Shown: positions 46,656-56,717, numbered from the stretch's first letter. The stretch: DNA of 64,000 bases from Sedimentimonas flavescens (GCF_019264375.1 NZ_JAHVAI010000001.1:310001-374000); one strand, 5' to 3'. A program made the numbers and translations. The notes: generated from the sequence alone by a model not told the origin.

Positions 46656-48077
46656 ATGGCCCAGGACCGTTTCGCCCCCTTCGAAAGCCAGATCGACGAG
46701 GCCGCCGCCCTGCGGATATTGCGCGAAGCGACCGCGGGTGCCGAGGATGGCGAGCTGTTCCTCGAGCGGCGCCGCTCCGAGGCGCTGGTGTTCGATGACG
46801 GGCGCGTCAAGAACGCCTCTTACGATGCCTCCGAGGGATTCGGCCTGCGCGCGGTCAATGGCGAGGTCGCCGGATACGCCCATTCGACCGAGATTTCCGA
46901 GGCCGCGTTGAAGCGCGCCGCTGAAACCGCGCGGCTGGCCGTGGGCGATGGCGGCGGGGCAATGGCCGCCCCCCCGCCCGGCACGAACCGACATCTGTAT
47001 ACCGACGCCGATCCGATGACCGACGCGAGCTTCGGCGCCAAGATCGACATCCTGCGCGAGATCGACGCCTTCGCCCGCGCGCTTGATCCGCGCGTCGTGC
47101 AGGTCTCGGCCTCGATGGCCGCCAGCCTGCAAGAGGTCTTCATCCTGCGCCCCGAAGGCGGGCTGGTGTCGGACATCCGGCCGATGGCGCGGCTCAACAT
47201 CTCGGTCATTGTCGAAGAGAATGGGCGGCGCGAGAGCGGCGGGCATGGCGGCGGCGGTCGCTTCGGCCTTGCCGGCCTGATCGAGCCCGCCCATTGGCAA
47301 CCCGTCGCGCGCGAGGCGCTGCGCATCGCCCTGGTCAACCTGCGCGCCGAGCCCGCCCCCGCCGGGCAGATGGACGTGGTGCTTGGCCCCGGCTGGCCCG
47401 GTGTTCTGCTGCATGAAGCCGTCGGCCACGGGCTTGAAGGCGATTTCAACCGCAAGAAATCCTCGGCCTTTGCCGGGCTGATGGGCCAGCAGGTCGCGGC
47501 CAAGGGCGTGACCGTGCTCGATGATGGCACGATCCCCGATCGCCGAGGCTCGATCACCGTGGATGACGAGGGCACGCCCTCGGGCCGCAACGTGTTGATA
47601 GAGGACGGGGTGCTCGTGGGCTTCATGCAAGACCGCCAGAACGCCCGCCTGATGGGCGTCAAGCCCACCGGCAACGGACGGCGCGAGAGCTTTGCGCATA
47701 TCCCCATGCCGCGCATGACCAATACCTACATGCTCGGCGGTGAGACCGACCCGGCCTCGATCCTCGCCGATCTGAAGGACGGGATCTATGCGGTCGGTTT
47801 CGGCGGCGGTCAGGTAGACATCACCAACGGCAAATTCGTCTTCTCCTGCACCGAGGCCTACCGGGTGAAGAACGGCATCGTCGGCGCGCCTGTCAAGGGC
47901 GCCACGCTGATTGGCGACGGCCCGACCGCCATGCGCCAGATCCGCGCCATCGGCAATGACATGGCGCTGGATCCCGGCATCGGTAATTGCGGCAAGGCGG
48001 GGCAATGGGTACCGGTCGGTGTGGGTCAGCCCACCCTGATGATCGGCGGGCTGACGGTGGGTGGCTCGGCCACCTGA
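46656..48077 (+). CDS. tldD: TldD family metalloprotease
   Basis: Zinc peptidase subunit (473 aa) of the TldD/TldE (PmbA) pair, known for processing microcin precursors and for CcdA degradation. The zinc motif is LLHEAVGHGLEGDF (HExxxH), with the third ligand likely the cysteine in SCTEAYRVKNG. Other signatures are SASDG-like DDGRVKNASYDASEGFGLRAV and GRRESFAHIPMPRMTNT. The partner TldE is not in this window. GAAAGGAAC precedes the ATG. Confidence 0.95.
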   Translation: MAQDRFAPFESQIDEAAALRILREATAGAEDGELFLERRRSEALVFDDGRVKNASYDASEGFGLRAVNGEVAGYAHSTEISEAALKRAAETARLAVGDGGGAMAAPPPGTNRHLYTDADPMTDASFGAKIDILREIDAFARALDPRVVQVSASMAASLQEVFILRPEGGLVSDIRPMARLNISVIVEENGRRESGGHGGGGRFGLAGLIEPAHWQPVAREALRIALVNLRAEPAPAGQMDVVLGPGWPGVLLHEAVGHGLEGDFNRKKSSAFAGLMGQQVAAKGVTVLDDGTIPDRRGSITVDDEGTPSGRNVLIEDGVLVGFMQDRQNARLMGVKPTGNGRRESFAHIPMPRMTNTYMLGGETDPASILADLKDGIYAVGFGGGQVDITNGKFVFSCTEAYRVKNGIVGAPVKGATLIGDGPTAMRQIRAIGNDMALDPGIGNCGKAGQWVPVGVGQPTLMIGGLTVGGSAT

Positions 48078-48158
48078 TTTCGGCGCGAAGCGGGAGACGC
48101 TAACGTCTTGTTAACCCTCCTCGTGCAAACAGGGAGGGCGAATGAGACGGAGGCGCGG

Positions 48159-49307
48159 ATGAAAGCAGATCTGTTTTCCTGCCACACCCCCTTCACCCCA
48201 CCCACCAAGGTAGAAGACGAACTGTCGTTCCTCCGGCTCATTCGCTCGCGCCGCGTCGGGCCCGCGACCTTTCACCGACTGCTGGCCGAGCATGGCTCTG
48301 CCCGTGCCGCATTGGCGGCCTTGCCCGAGGTCGCGAAGTTCGCCGGGGTCGCGGGCTATGAGCCCTGCCCCGAAGGTGTCGCGCGGGCCGAGTTGCGGGC
48401 GGGTCGCAAAGCGGGCGCGCGGCTGCTGATCTGGGGGCAGCAAGACTACCCATCGGCCCTGCACGACATTGCCGATGCGCCCCCGGTGCTTTGGGCGCTT
48501 GGCGATGTGGCGCTGCTTGCACGCCCCTGCGTGGCGCTTGTGGGCGCGCGCAATGCCTCGTCGCTTGGCGGGCGCATGGCGCGGCGGCTGGCGCAGGATC
48601 TGGGCGAGGCGGGGTATACTGTCGTCTCGGGGCTGGCGCGCGGCATCGATGCCGAGGCCCATCGCGCCGCCCTGGCCACGGGCACCATCGGGGTGCAGGC
48701 GGGCGGGATCGACGTCATCTACCCCAGTGAAAATGCGGAACTGGCCGAACAGATGGCCGTCTCGGGCCTGCGGCTGGCCGAGAATGCGCCCGGCACCAGC
48801 CCTCAGGCACGCCATTTCCCGCAGCGCAACCGGATCATCGCCGGCCTGTCGATCGCAACCATCGTGATCGAGGCCGCCGCGCGCTCGGGTAGCCTGCTCA
48901 CGGCGCGCATGGCGCTTGACCAAGGGAGAGAGGTGATGGCCGTGCCGGGCCATCCGATGGATGAACGCGCCAGCGGCTGCAACGCGCTGATCCGCGACGG
49001 CGCGACGCTGGTGCGCGGGATCGACGATATCCTTGAGGTTCTCGGCGCAGCGCCGGAAACGCCGCGCAAGGCACCCCCGAAGCCGCGCGTCATCTCGAGC
49101 GCCCCGAAGCAGACTTCGCCGCTCCCCCTCGGTGACGAACCGCTTGGCCGTGCGATCCTGGAACGGCTCGGGCCAAGCCCGACCCCCGAAGACGCGCTGA
49201 TCCGCGATCTGGGTTGCGATGCGGCCAGCTTTGCGCGGGCGCTGATGGGCCTGGAACTCGACGGGCTGATCCTGCGCCAACCGGGCGCGATGATCGCGCG
49301 CGCCTAG
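48159..49307 (+). CDS. dprA: DNA processing protein DprA/Smf
   Basis: Loads RecA on incoming single-stranded DNA in natural transformation (382 aa). The Rossmann DNA-binding core has VALVGARNASSLGGRMARRLA, SGLARGIDAEAHRAAL, YPSENAEL and FPQRNRIIAGLS. The C-terminal winged-helix domain (about 325-380) is typical. The start MKADLFSC was chosen for GGAGG six bases upstream; an earlier TTG at 48108 is less likely. Confidence 0.94.
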   Translation: MKADLFSCHTPFTPPTKVEDELSFLRLIRSRRVGPATFHRLLAEHGSARAALAALPEVAKFAGVAGYEPCPEGVARAELRAGRKAGARLLIWGQQDYPSALHDIADAPPVLWALGDVALLARPCVALVGARNASSLGGRMARRLAQDLGEAGYTVVSGLARGIDAEAHRAALATGTIGVQAGGIDVIYPSENAELAEQMAVSGLRLAENAPGTSPQARHFPQRNRIIAGLSIATIVIEAAARSGSLLTARMALDQGREVMAVPGHPMDERASGCNALIRDGATLVRGIDDILEVLGAAPETPRKAPPKPRVISSAPKQTSPLPLGDEPLGRAILERLGPSPTPEDALIRDLGCDAASFARALMGLELDGLILRQPGAMIARA

Positions 49308-49466
49308 AAATCAACCATGCCGATCGCGCGCAGGGTGGCGCCCCAAGCGCCCGCGCCACGCCTTTCGGGCGTTCTCGGCACGACCGCCAAGTATCATTGA
49401 CATTCGGCCCGGATGCCCCACATGGTCCGCCCCCAAGTGCATTTCTGGACCGATAAAGAGGAACTC

Positions 49467-52064
49467 ATGGCCGTTGTTGTTGTCGAATCCCCCGCCAAGG
49501 CCAAGACAATCAACAAATATCTGGGCTCTGACTACACGGTTCTGGCCTCGTTCGGCCATGTGCGCGATCTGCCCGCGAAAGACGGCTCGGTGGACCCCGA
49601 GCATGATTTCGACATGAAATGGGAGGTCGCGAGCGACTCGAAAAAGCACATCAAGGCGATCACCGACGCGCTCAAGGACGATGACGAACTGATCCTTGCA
49701 ACCGACCCTGATCGCGAGGGAGAGGCAATCTCGTGGCACCTTGAGCAGGCCTTGGCGAGCAAGCTGACCAAGAAGAAGGTCAGCCGCGTGACCTTCAACG
49801 CGATCACCAAGGCCGCGATCACCGAGGCGATGCAGCACCCCCGTCAGGTCGATACCGCACTGGTCGAGGCCTATCTTGCGCGCCGGGCGCTGGACTATCT
49901 GGTGGGCTTCAACCTCTCGCCGGTGCTCTGGCGCAAGCTACCGGGGGCGAAATCGGCGGGGCGCGTGCAGTCGGTCTGTCTGCGCCTCATCGTCGAGCGC
50001 GAGATGGAGATCGAGGCCTTCAAAGCCCGCGAATACTGGACGGTAACGGCCGAGCTGAGCACTCCGCGTGGTCAGACCTACACCGCGCGTCTGACGGTTC
50101 TGGGCGGCAAGAAGCTTGAGAAATTCGACCTTGCCACCGCGACCGATGCCGAGATCGCCGTGCATGCGGTCACCTCGCGCGATCTGACGGTCAAGTCGGT
50201 CGAGGCCAAGCCCGCCAGCCGCAACCCCTACCCGCCCTTCATGACCTCGACCCTCCAGCAGGAAGCCAGCCGCAAGTTCGGCATGGGTGCAAAGGCCTGC
50301 ATGTCGGCGGCGCAGCGCCTCTATGAAGCGGGCTACATCACCTATATGCGGACCGACGGCATCGACATGGCGCCCGAGGCTGTGATGGCCGCGCGCGACG
50401 CGATCAAGACCCGCTTTGGCGAGAAATACGTCCCCTCCTCGCCGCGGATGTACAAGAACAAGGCCAAGAACGCGCAGGAAGCGCACGAATGTATCCGCCC
50501 GACCGACATGAACCTCGGGCCGGAGAAGCTCAAGGTCGCTGACGATCAGTGGAAGCTCTACGATCTGATCTGGAAGCGCACCCTCGCCAGCCAGATGGCT
50601 GCCGCAGTGATGGAGCGCACCACCGTCGATGTCGGCTCCAAGGATGGCGAGGTCGAGCTGCGCGCAACCGGTCAGGTGGTGACCTTCGACGGCTTCCTCA
50701 AGATCTATGACCAGGGCCGCGACGATGACGAGGGCGATGACGGCGCGCGCCTGCCCCAGATCATGCAGGGCGAAGAGGCCAAAAAGGGCCAGATCACGCC
50801 CGATCAGCACTTCACCCAGCCCCCGCCGCGCTACACCGAGGCGACGCTGGTCAAGAAGATGGAAGAACTCGGCATCGGGCGGCCTTCGACCTATGCCTCG
50901 ATCGTCACCACGATCCAGGACCGCGGCTATGTGCGCAAGGACAAGAACCGGCTGATCCCCGAGGATACCGGGCGGCTGGTGACGGCCTTCCTGACGAACT
51001 ACTTCCGCCGCTATGTCGAATACGATTTCACCGCCGATCTTGAAGATCAGCTCGACGACATCTCGGCGGGCGACCGGCCGTATAAAGAGGTGCTGGCGCG
51101 GTTCTGGCGCGATTTCTCGGCCGCGCTTGGCGAAACCGCCGAATTGCGCATCGGCGAGGTGCTGGAAAAGATCGACGAGGTGCTGGGGCCGCATCTTTAC
51201 CCGCCGCGCGCCGATGGCGGCGACCCGCGCGCCTGCCCCACTTGCGGGGCCGGGCGTCTGCACCTCAAGACCGCACGTTCGGGCGGGGCCTTCATCGGTT
51301 GCGGCAATTACCCCGAATGTCGCTACACCCGCCCGCTCTCGGCGCCCTCGGACGAGGACGGCGCAAACCTTGACGGCAAGATCCTGGGCGAGGATGGCGG
51401 CGAGCAGATCACCCTGCGCATCGGCCGCTTCGGCCCCTATGTGCAAAAGGGCGAGGCCACCACAGAGGCCCCGAAACCGCCGCGTGCCAGCTTGCCCAAA
51501 GGCTGGTCGCCCGAGTCGATCGACCTTGAGCGCGCGCAGATGCTGCTCAGCCTGCCGCGCGAAATCGGGATCCACCCCGAGGATGGCGCGCTGGTCGAGG
51601 CCGGGATCGGCCGCTATGGCCCCTATGTGAAGCACAACTCCACCTACGCAAACCTGCCCGAGGTCGATGAGGTCTTCACCATCGGCATGAACCGCGCAAT
51701 CGAGGTTCTGGCGCAGAAAGCCGCGCGTGGCCCCGGGCGCGGCGCCGCCGCCAAGCCGCTCAAGGAACTGGGCGAGCACCCGGATGGCGGGCCGGTTCAG
51801 GTCATGCCCGGCCGCTACGGGCCCTATGTCAAATGGGGCAAGATCAACGCCACCCTGCCCAAGGACGTCGAGCCCGAGGCGATCACGCTGGAAGAGGCCC
51901 TGCCCCTGATCGAGGCCAAGGCATCGAAGGGCGGCAAGAAGAAAGCCCCCGCCAAGGCAGCCAAGGCCACGAAAGCAGCCCCCAAGAAAGCCGCTGCGAA
52001 AAAGCCTGCCGCCAAGAAAGCGGCTCCGAAAAAAGCCGCCGCGAAGAAGACCGCCGCGGACTGA
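49467..52064 (+). CDS. topA: DNA topoisomerase I
   Basis: Type IA topoisomerase (865 aa) that relaxes negative supercoils. The Toprim domain is VVVVESPAKAKTINKYLG and ILATDPDREGEAISWHL; the active-site tyrosine is Tyr293 in YITYMRTDG. One four-cysteine zinc finger (CPTCGAGR, then GCGNYPEC) lies at about residue 590-620, followed by repeated GRYGPYV modules. The last ~45 residues are a histone-H1-like Lys/Ala tail of AAKK repeats, common in high-GC alphaproteobacteria. AAAGAGGAACTC precedes the ATG. Confidence 0.97.
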   Translation: MAVVVVESPAKAKTINKYLGSDYTVLASFGHVRDLPAKDGSVDPEHDFDMKWEVASDSKKHIKAITDALKDDDELILATDPDREGEAISWHLEQALASKLTKKKVSRVTFNAITKAAITEAMQHPRQVDTALVEAYLARRALDYLVGFNLSPVLWRKLPGAKSAGRVQSVCLRLIVEREMEIEAFKAREYWTVTAELSTPRGQTYTARLTVLGGKKLEKFDLATATDAEIAVHAVTSRDLTVKSVEAKPASRNPYPPFMTSTLQQEASRKFGMGAKACMSAAQRLYEAGYITYMRTDGIDMAPEAVMAARDAIKTRFGEKYVPSSPRMYKNKAKNAQEAHECIRPTDMNLGPEKLKVADDQWKLYDLIWKRTLASQMAAAVMERTTVDVGSKDGEVELRATGQVVTFDGFLKIYDQGRDDDEGDDGARLPQIMQGEEAKKGQITPDQHFTQPPPRYTEATLVKKMEELGIGRPSTYASIVTTIQDRGYVRKDKNRLIPEDTGRLVTAFLTNYFRRYVEYDFTADLEDQLDDISAGDRPYKEVLARFWRDFSAALGETAELRIGEVLEKIDEVLGPHLYPPRADGGDPRACPTCGAGRLHLKTARSGGAFIGCGNYPECRYTRPLSAPSDEDGANLDGKILGEDGGEQITLRIGRFGPYVQKGEATTEAPKPPRASLPKGWSPESIDLERAQMLLSLPREIGIHPEDGALVEAGIGRYGPYVKHNSTYANLPEVDEVFTIGMNRAIEVLAQKAARGPGRGAAAKPLKELGEHPDGGPVQVMPGRYGPYVKWGKINATLPKDVEPEAITLEEALPLIEAKASKGGKKKAPAKAAKATKAAPKKAAAKKPAAKKAAPKKAAAKKTAAD

Positions 52065-52218
52065 ACCCGGCAAGAAAAGGGTGCGGCCCGCCCGGACGCG
52101 CCCTTTTCGCTCTCCGAAACGACGGTGAGCGCAAACAAATCCTCCACGCTGCAACGCCGCAATTGACACCTGCGCCCCCCTTCGTCACAAATTCTTCCGA
52201 CGGAAACGGGAGGATCCC

Positions 52219-52920
52219 ATGAAGAAGGTTTACGGATCGGCGAAGGAGGCCCTCGACGGGCTTCTGTTCGACGGCATGTTCATCGCCGCGGGGGGCTTTG
52301 GCCTGTGCGGCATCCCCGAACTGCTGATCGACGCGCTGGTGGAGAGCGGGGTGAAGGATCTCACCATCGCTTCGAACAACTGCGGCGTTGACGGCTTCGG
52401 CCTGGGCAAGCTGCTCGACACCAAGCAAATCAAGAAGATGATGTCGTCCTACGTGGGCGAGAACGCGGAATTCATGCGCCAGTACCTCTCGGGCGAGCTG
52501 GAGCTGGAATTCAACCCGCAGGGCACGCTGGCCGAGCGGATGCGCGCGGGCGGCCACGGCATCCCGGGTTTCTACACCAAGACCGGTGTGGGCACCGTCA
52601 TCGCCGAGGGCAAGGAGCACAAGGACTTCAACGGCGAGACCTATATCCTCGAGCGCGGGATCTTCGCCGATGTCTCGATCGTCAAGGCCTGGAAGGCCGA
52701 CGAAAGCGGCAACGCAATTTTCCGCAAGACCGCGCGCAACTTCAACCCGCCGGCGGCGATGTGCGGCAAGGTCTGCCTGATGGAAGTCGAAGAGATCGTG
52801 CCCGTGGGCTCGCTCGACCCCGACCAGATTCACCTGCCGGGCATCTATGTGCACCGCCTGATCAAGGGCGAGCACGAGAAGCGGATCGAACAGCGCACCG
52901 TGCGCAAGCGGGAGGCCTAA
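52219..52920 (+). CDS. scoA: 3-oxoacid CoA-transferase subunit A
   Basis: Alpha subunit (233 aa) of a family I CoA-transferase that moves CoA from succinyl-CoA to acetoacetate. It has [21 protein letters not shown] (the CoA-transferase glycine signature), [18 protein letters not shown] and [13 protein letters not shown]. It starts with GGGAGGATCCC upstream and is 3 bp before scoB. Together they allow use of ketone bodies or polyhydroxybutyrate and link to succinyl-CoA from the suc cluster. Confidence 0.94.
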   Translation: MKKVYGSAKEALDGLLFDGMFIAAGGFGLCGIPELLIDALVESGVKDLTIASNNCGVDGFGLGKLLDTKQIKKMMSSYVGENAEFMRQYLSGELELEFNPQGTLAERMRAGGHGIPGFYTKTGVGTVIAEGKEHKDFNGETYILERGIFADVSIVKAWKADESGNAIFRKTARNFNPPAAMCGKVCLMEVEEIVPVGSLDPDQIHLPGIYVHRLIKGEHEKRIEQRTVRKREA

Positions 52921-52923
52921 CCC

Positions 52924-53550
52924 ATGTGGGATCGTAACCAAATGGCGGCCCGCGCCGCCAAGGAACTGAAAGACGGCACCTATGTGAACCTCGGCATCGG
53001 CATCCCGACGCTGGTTCCGAACTTCATCCCCGAGGGGGTTACGGTGACGCTGCAATCGGAAAACGGCATGCTCGGCATGGGCCCCTTCCCCTATGAGGGC
53101 GACGAGGACCCGGACCTGATCAACGCCGGCAAGCAGACCATCACCGAAGTGCCGAACACCGCCTATTTCGACAGCGCAACCTCGTTCGGGATGATCCGCG
53201 GCGGCAAGATCGCTATGGCGATCCTGGGTGCGATGGAAGTGGCCGAGAATGGCGATCTGGCGAACTGGATGATCCCCGGCAAGCTCGTCAAGGGCATGGG
53301 CGGCGCGATGGATCTGGTGGCGGGCGTCAAGCGCGTCGTCGTGGTCATGGATCACGCCAACAAGCACGGTGAATCGAAGGTGCTCAAGGAATGCACCCTG
53401 CCGCTGACCGGCAAGGGCGTCGTGGACCGGATCATCTCGAACATGGGCGTGATGGACGTGGTTCCGGGCGGTCTGAAGATCGTCGAGCTCGCCGATGGCG
53501 TGACCGAGGCCGAGCTGCGCGCCGCCACTGAGGCGACCATCGTCGACTGA
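52924..53550 (+). CDS. scoB: 3-oxoacid CoA-transferase subunit B
   Basis: Beta subunit (208 aa) carrying the catalytic glutamate Glu46 in QSENGMLGMGP. Other family motifs are YVNLGIGIPTLVPNFI and GGKIAMAILGAMEVAENGDLANWMIPGK. It ends at a strong terminator. Confidence 0.95.
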   Translation: MWDRNQMAARAAKELKDGTYVNLGIGIPTLVPNFIPEGVTVTLQSENGMLGMGPFPYEGDEDPDLINAGKQTITEVPNTAYFDSATSFGMIRGGKIAMAILGAMEVAENGDLANWMIPGKLVKGMGGAMDLVAGVKRVVVVMDHANKHGESKVLKECTLPLTGKGVVDRIISNMGVMDVVPGGLKIVELADGVTEAELRAATEATIVD

Positions 53551-53557
53551 GAATGAC

Positions 53558-53588
53558 CGAAAGCCCCGCCCATCCGGCGGGGCTTTCG
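53558..53588 (+). terminator. scoAB terminator
   Basis: Thirteen-base-pair stem CGAAAGCCCCGCC / GGCGGGGCTTTCG with a CATCC loop. It has a T-rich end on either strand (CTTTCG), 8 bp after the scoB stop. Confidence 0.85.
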
Positions 53589-53691
53589 CCTGCCGCACGT
53601 GGTCGGCACCCGACATATGAGGGCCGGAAATTGTCGCCCCATCCTCAACAACTCCACAAATCCGCCCAATTCTGTCGCTAAGTTCACATCA

Positions 53692-54681
53692 ATGATGAGC
53701 ATGAGCCCGCACAGATCCGCGCCCCCCAAATCCCGCCGCTGGCGGGATTGGGCGCTTTTGGGCGGCCTTCTGGTGCTGGTGGGCGCAGGGCTGACGGGCC
53801 TTGCCTCAGCCACCGGCTGGGCCGAGACCTGGGCGCAGATGCGCGCCTTGCATCTATGGCAGGTCGCCGCCCTTCTGGCGCTGTCGCTATCGAATTACGT
53901 CCTGCGCGGCGCGCGCTGGCACCTGCTGGCGCGGCGTCTTGGGCTGCACACCGGGCTTTTCCAGAACCTGCGCCACTATCTGGGCGGCTTTGCCATGTCA
54001 GTCACACCCGGCCGCGTGGGCGAGTTGGTGCGGATGCGCTGGCTGCGTCGCGAGACCGGCTGGCCGGTCGAACGCAGCGCGCCGCTTGTGCTGATGGATC
54101 GCGCAGGCGATCTGGCGGTGATGGCGCTGATCCTCGCGCTTTCGGTCTCGCTCGCCGCTGGGGGCATTGCGGGGGCGGTGCCGGTTGTCATACTCGCCCT
54201 TGCCGCCGCTATCGTGGCGACCCGTCCGCGCCTGCTGAGCGCGCTGATCACGCTGAGCCACCGTGCCGTCGGGCGGTTCTCGCGCCTCTTTGCGCGGGCA
54301 CGCGGGGCGGCGCGGCTCTTGTCGCGCTTCTCGCACGGGCCGACGATGGCGCTCGCGCTGGCGCTTGGCTTTGCGGGCTGGATGGCCGAGGGCGTCTCGT
54401 TCCACCTGCTTCTGGTCTGGATGGGCGCCGATATCGGCCTGTGGAAAGCCGTCGCGATCTTTGTCTTCGCCACCCTAGCGGGCGGGCTGACGGGCGCGCC
54501 GGGCGGACTGGGCGGGGCCGAGGCCGCGATGGTCGCGCTCCTTAGCCTCGAAGGTATTCCGCTAGAGGTCTCGGTCCCCGCGACAGCAGTGATCCGACTG
54601 ACGACCCTATGGTTTGCCATCGGCATCGGCCTTATGGTGTTCCCCTTGGCCGAGCGCCTGTCACTGAAGGCCCAAGGGTAA
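53692..54681 (+). CDS. flippase-like membrane protein (LPG synthase TM / AglD2 family)
   Basis: Polytopic membrane protein (about 329 aa, eight or more hydrophobic segments) of the lysylphosphatidylglycerol-synthase TM family, which includes lipid-carrier flippase-like proteins. Signatures are LSLSNYVLRGARWHLLARRL near the N-terminus, AMSVTPGRVGELVRMRWLRR, and GAPGGLGGAEAAMVALLSLEG near the end. The start is uncertain among three nearby ATGs (53692, 53695, 53701), none with a good ribosome site. It precedes dprE1 by 4 bp, so it may move the polyprenyl-phosphate sugar made by this cassette. Confidence 0.8.
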   Translation: MMSMSPHRSAPPKSRRWRDWALLGGLLVLVGAGLTGLASATGWAETWAQMRALHLWQVAALLALSLSNYVLRGARWHLLARRLGLHTGLFQNLRHYLGGFAMSVTPGRVGELVRMRWLRRETGWPVERSAPLVLMDRAGDLAVMALILALSVSLAAGGIAGAVPVVILALAAAIVATRPRLLSALITLSHRAVGRFSRLFARARGAARLLSRFSHGPTMALALALGFAGWMAEGVSFHLLLVWMGADIGLWKAVAIFVFATLAGGLTGAPGGLGGAEAAMVALLSLEGIPLEVSVPATAVIRLTTLWFAIGIGLMVFPLAERLSLKAQG

Positions 54682-54685
54682 CACG

Positions 54686-55984
54686 ATGCGCTGGACACCG
54701 CAGGAATATGCCGGATGGGGACGCGCGCTGCGCGCCAGGGGCGAGGTTGCCCGCCCGCAGAACCCCGATGACCTTCTGGCCTCGGAAACCGCGCCCGCAT
54801 TCGGGATGCGGCGCTCTTATGGCGATGCGGCGCTGAACTCGGGCGGGCGCGCCATTGATATGAGCCAGCTTGACCGGATGCTGTCTTTCGACCCGGAGAG
54901 CGGCGAGCTGCATGTCGAGGCCGGAGCGCGCATCGGAGATATCGCAGCGGCCTTCGCACCGCGCGGCTGGCTGCCCGCCGTGATGCCAGGCACCGGCTTT
55001 GCCACCGTCGGCGGCTGCGTCGGTCAGGACGTGCATGGCAAGAACCACCATCTTCTGGGCTCATTCTCCGAGCATGTCGCGGAAATCACGCTGATCCAGC
55101 AAGGCGGCCCCGTGCGCGTCACCCCCGGATCGTCGCTGTTTCGCGCCACGGCGGGCGGGCTTGGCCAGACCGGAGTGATTACCTCGGCAAAACTGCGGAT
55201 GCGGCCCTGCAAGGGCGATGTGATGATCGTGACCGAGCGCCGCGCGGCGGATTGGGATGAACACGTCGCCCTGCTCGATGCCTCGCGCGCGACCTATACG
55301 GTGGGCTGGATCGACGCCACCGCGACGGGTGCCGCCCTTGGCCGCGGCATCGTCGAGGAAGGCGAAAGCGGCGCGGGTCTTGTGCGGCAGCGCGACAAGG
55401 CGCGGCGCGTGCCGATGGATGCCCCGCATTTCGCGCTGGCCGCGCCCATCGTGCAGGTTTTCAACTGGGCCTATTACCACCGCGTGCCCGCACGCGGCCG
55501 CACGCTGGTCAAGCCGATGGCGGATTTCTTCTTCCCGCTCGACAAGATCCACGACTGGAACCGGCTTTACGGGCGGCGCGGCTTCCACCAGTTCCAATGC
55601 GTGGTGCCGCTCGCCGCCGTGGATGAGTTGCGCGCGATGCTCGAAGAGATCGCCACCTCGGGTCTTGCCTCGCCGCTCGCGGTGCTCAAGCGCATGGGGC
55701 CGGGGCGCGCGGGTTATCTCAGCTTCCCGATGGAGGGTTACACCCTTGCCGTCGATTTCCCCAACCGCGATGCCGCGCGCGCGTTGATCAAGCGGCTTGA
55801 GGCGCGCACCGCCGACGCGGGCGGGCGGCTTTACTTCGCCAAGGACAGCCTGGCCGAGGGCGCGCAGATTCGCGCCATGTATCCCGAACTTTCCGACTGG
55901 CAGCAGGAAGTGGCGAAGGCCGACCCCGAGGGCGCCTATGTCACCGACCTGATCCGCCGACTGCAACTGAGGACCACGACATGA
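54686..55984 (+). CDS. dprE1: decaprenylphosphoryl-ribose 2-oxidase homologue (DprE1-like)
   Basis: FAD-dependent oxidoreductase (432 aa) of the VAO fold predicted to oxidise C2 of a polyprenyl-phosphate ribose. The FAD-linked motif is GGCVGQDVHGKNHHLLGSF with His117, as in mycobacterial DprE1. The lysine-bearing stretch GGRLYFAKDSLAEG matches VYLTKD of DprE1. The cysteine attacked by benzothiazinones in DprE1 is an alanine here (GYTLAVDFP). It overlaps the next gene by 4 bp. Substrate identity is inferred from homology and neighbours. Confidence 0.83.
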   Translation: MRWTPQEYAGWGRALRARGEVARPQNPDDLLASETAPAFGMRRSYGDAALNSGGRAIDMSQLDRMLSFDPESGELHVEAGARIGDIAAAFAPRGWLPAVMPGTGFATVGGCVGQDVHGKNHHLLGSFSEHVAEITLIQQGGPVRVTPGSSLFRATAGGLGQTGVITSAKLRMRPCKGDVMIVTERRAADWDEHVALLDASRATYTVGWIDATATGAALGRGIVEEGESGAGLVRQRDKARRVPMDAPHFALAAPIVQVFNWAYYHRVPARGRTLVKPMADFFFPLDKIHDWNRLYGRRGFHQFQCVVPLAAVDELRAMLEEIATSGLASPLAVLKRMGPGRAGYLSFPMEGYTLAVDFPNRDAARALIKRLEARTADAGGRLYFAKDSLAEGAQIRAMYPELSDWQQEVAKADPEGAYVTDLIRRLQLRTTT

Positions 55985-56715
55985 TGAAAAGCTGGATCGT
56001 TCTGGGCGCGGGTTCCGCCATGGCCCGCCCGCTGATCCGCCGCCTTGCCGCCGAGGGTTGCACGTTGTTCCTGGCCGGTCGCAACACCGATGCGCTGGAG
56101 CCCTTGGCCGCCGACTGCCGCCTGCGTGGCGCGCGGCTGGTCGAGGTGATGCAGTTCGATGCGCGCAACCATGGCAACTACGCGGCCCTCATCGATCGCC
56201 TCGCCGCCGAGGAGGGCGAGATCAACGCAATCTCCTTCGTCGGCTCGATGCCAGATCAATCCGCGATCGACGCCGACCCCGAGCTGATCAAGGGCGTCTT
56301 CGCCGACAGCTTCACCGGCCCGGCCACCTTCCTGCAACAGCTTGCCCCGCTGTTGGAGCAGCGCGGCTCCGGCACGATCGTCGGCATTTCCTCGGTCGCG
56401 GGGGATCGCGGTCGGCTTAACAACTACGTCTATGGCGCGGCCAAGGGGGCGTTCTCGACCTACCTGTCGGGTCTGCGCAACCGCTGCGGGCGCAAGGGCG
56501 TGCATGTGATGACGGTCAAGCCCGGCCCGGTCGACACGCCAATGACCTATGGCATGAAGATGCCCTTCATGACGACGCCCGAGGCAGTGGCCGAGGATAT
56601 CCTCAAGGGCATCCGCCGCCGCCGCAACGTGATCTACACGGCGCCGATCTGGCGGCTTGTCATGCTGGTGATCCAGCACATCCCCGAGCCGATCTTCAAG
56701 AAGATGTCCTTCTGA
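55981..56715 (+). CDS. dprE2: short-chain dehydrogenase, DprE2-like
   Basis: SDR oxidoreductase (244 aa) predicted to reduce the 2-keto intermediate to the arabinose epimer. The cofactor loop is WIVLGAGSAMARPLIRRLA, a variant of GxxxGxG typical of DprE2, and the catalytic YxxxK is NNYVYGAAKGA. The C-terminal tail is hydrophobic and basic (IWRLVMLVIQHIPEP). It overlaps dprE1 by 4 bp. Confidence 0.83.
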   Translation: MMKSWIVLGAGSAMARPLIRRLAAEGCTLFLAGRNTDALEPLAADCRLRGARLVEVMQFDARNHGNYAALIDRLAAEEGEINAISFVGSMPDQSAIDADPELIKGVFADSFTGPATFLQQLAPLLEQRGSGTIVGISSVAGDRGRLNNYVYGAAKGAFSTYLSGLRNRCGRKGVHVMTVKPGPVDTPMTYGMKMPFMTTPEAVAEDILKGIRRRRNVIYTAPIWRLVMLVIQHIPEPIFKKMSF

Positions 56716-56717
56716 GA

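Noticed and set aside
48108-48158. Extended dprA start at a TTG with GTTAAC nearby (CtrA-like half-site)
   Set aside because: The downstream ATG at 48159 has a proper ribosome site, and a single TTAA half-site is not enough for a CtrA box (TTAA-N7-TTAA).
51930-52064. AAGAAAGCCGCC-type tandem repeat at the topA 3' end as a separate repeat element
   Set aside because: It encodes the Lys/Ala tail common to topoisomerase I in this group and is in frame.
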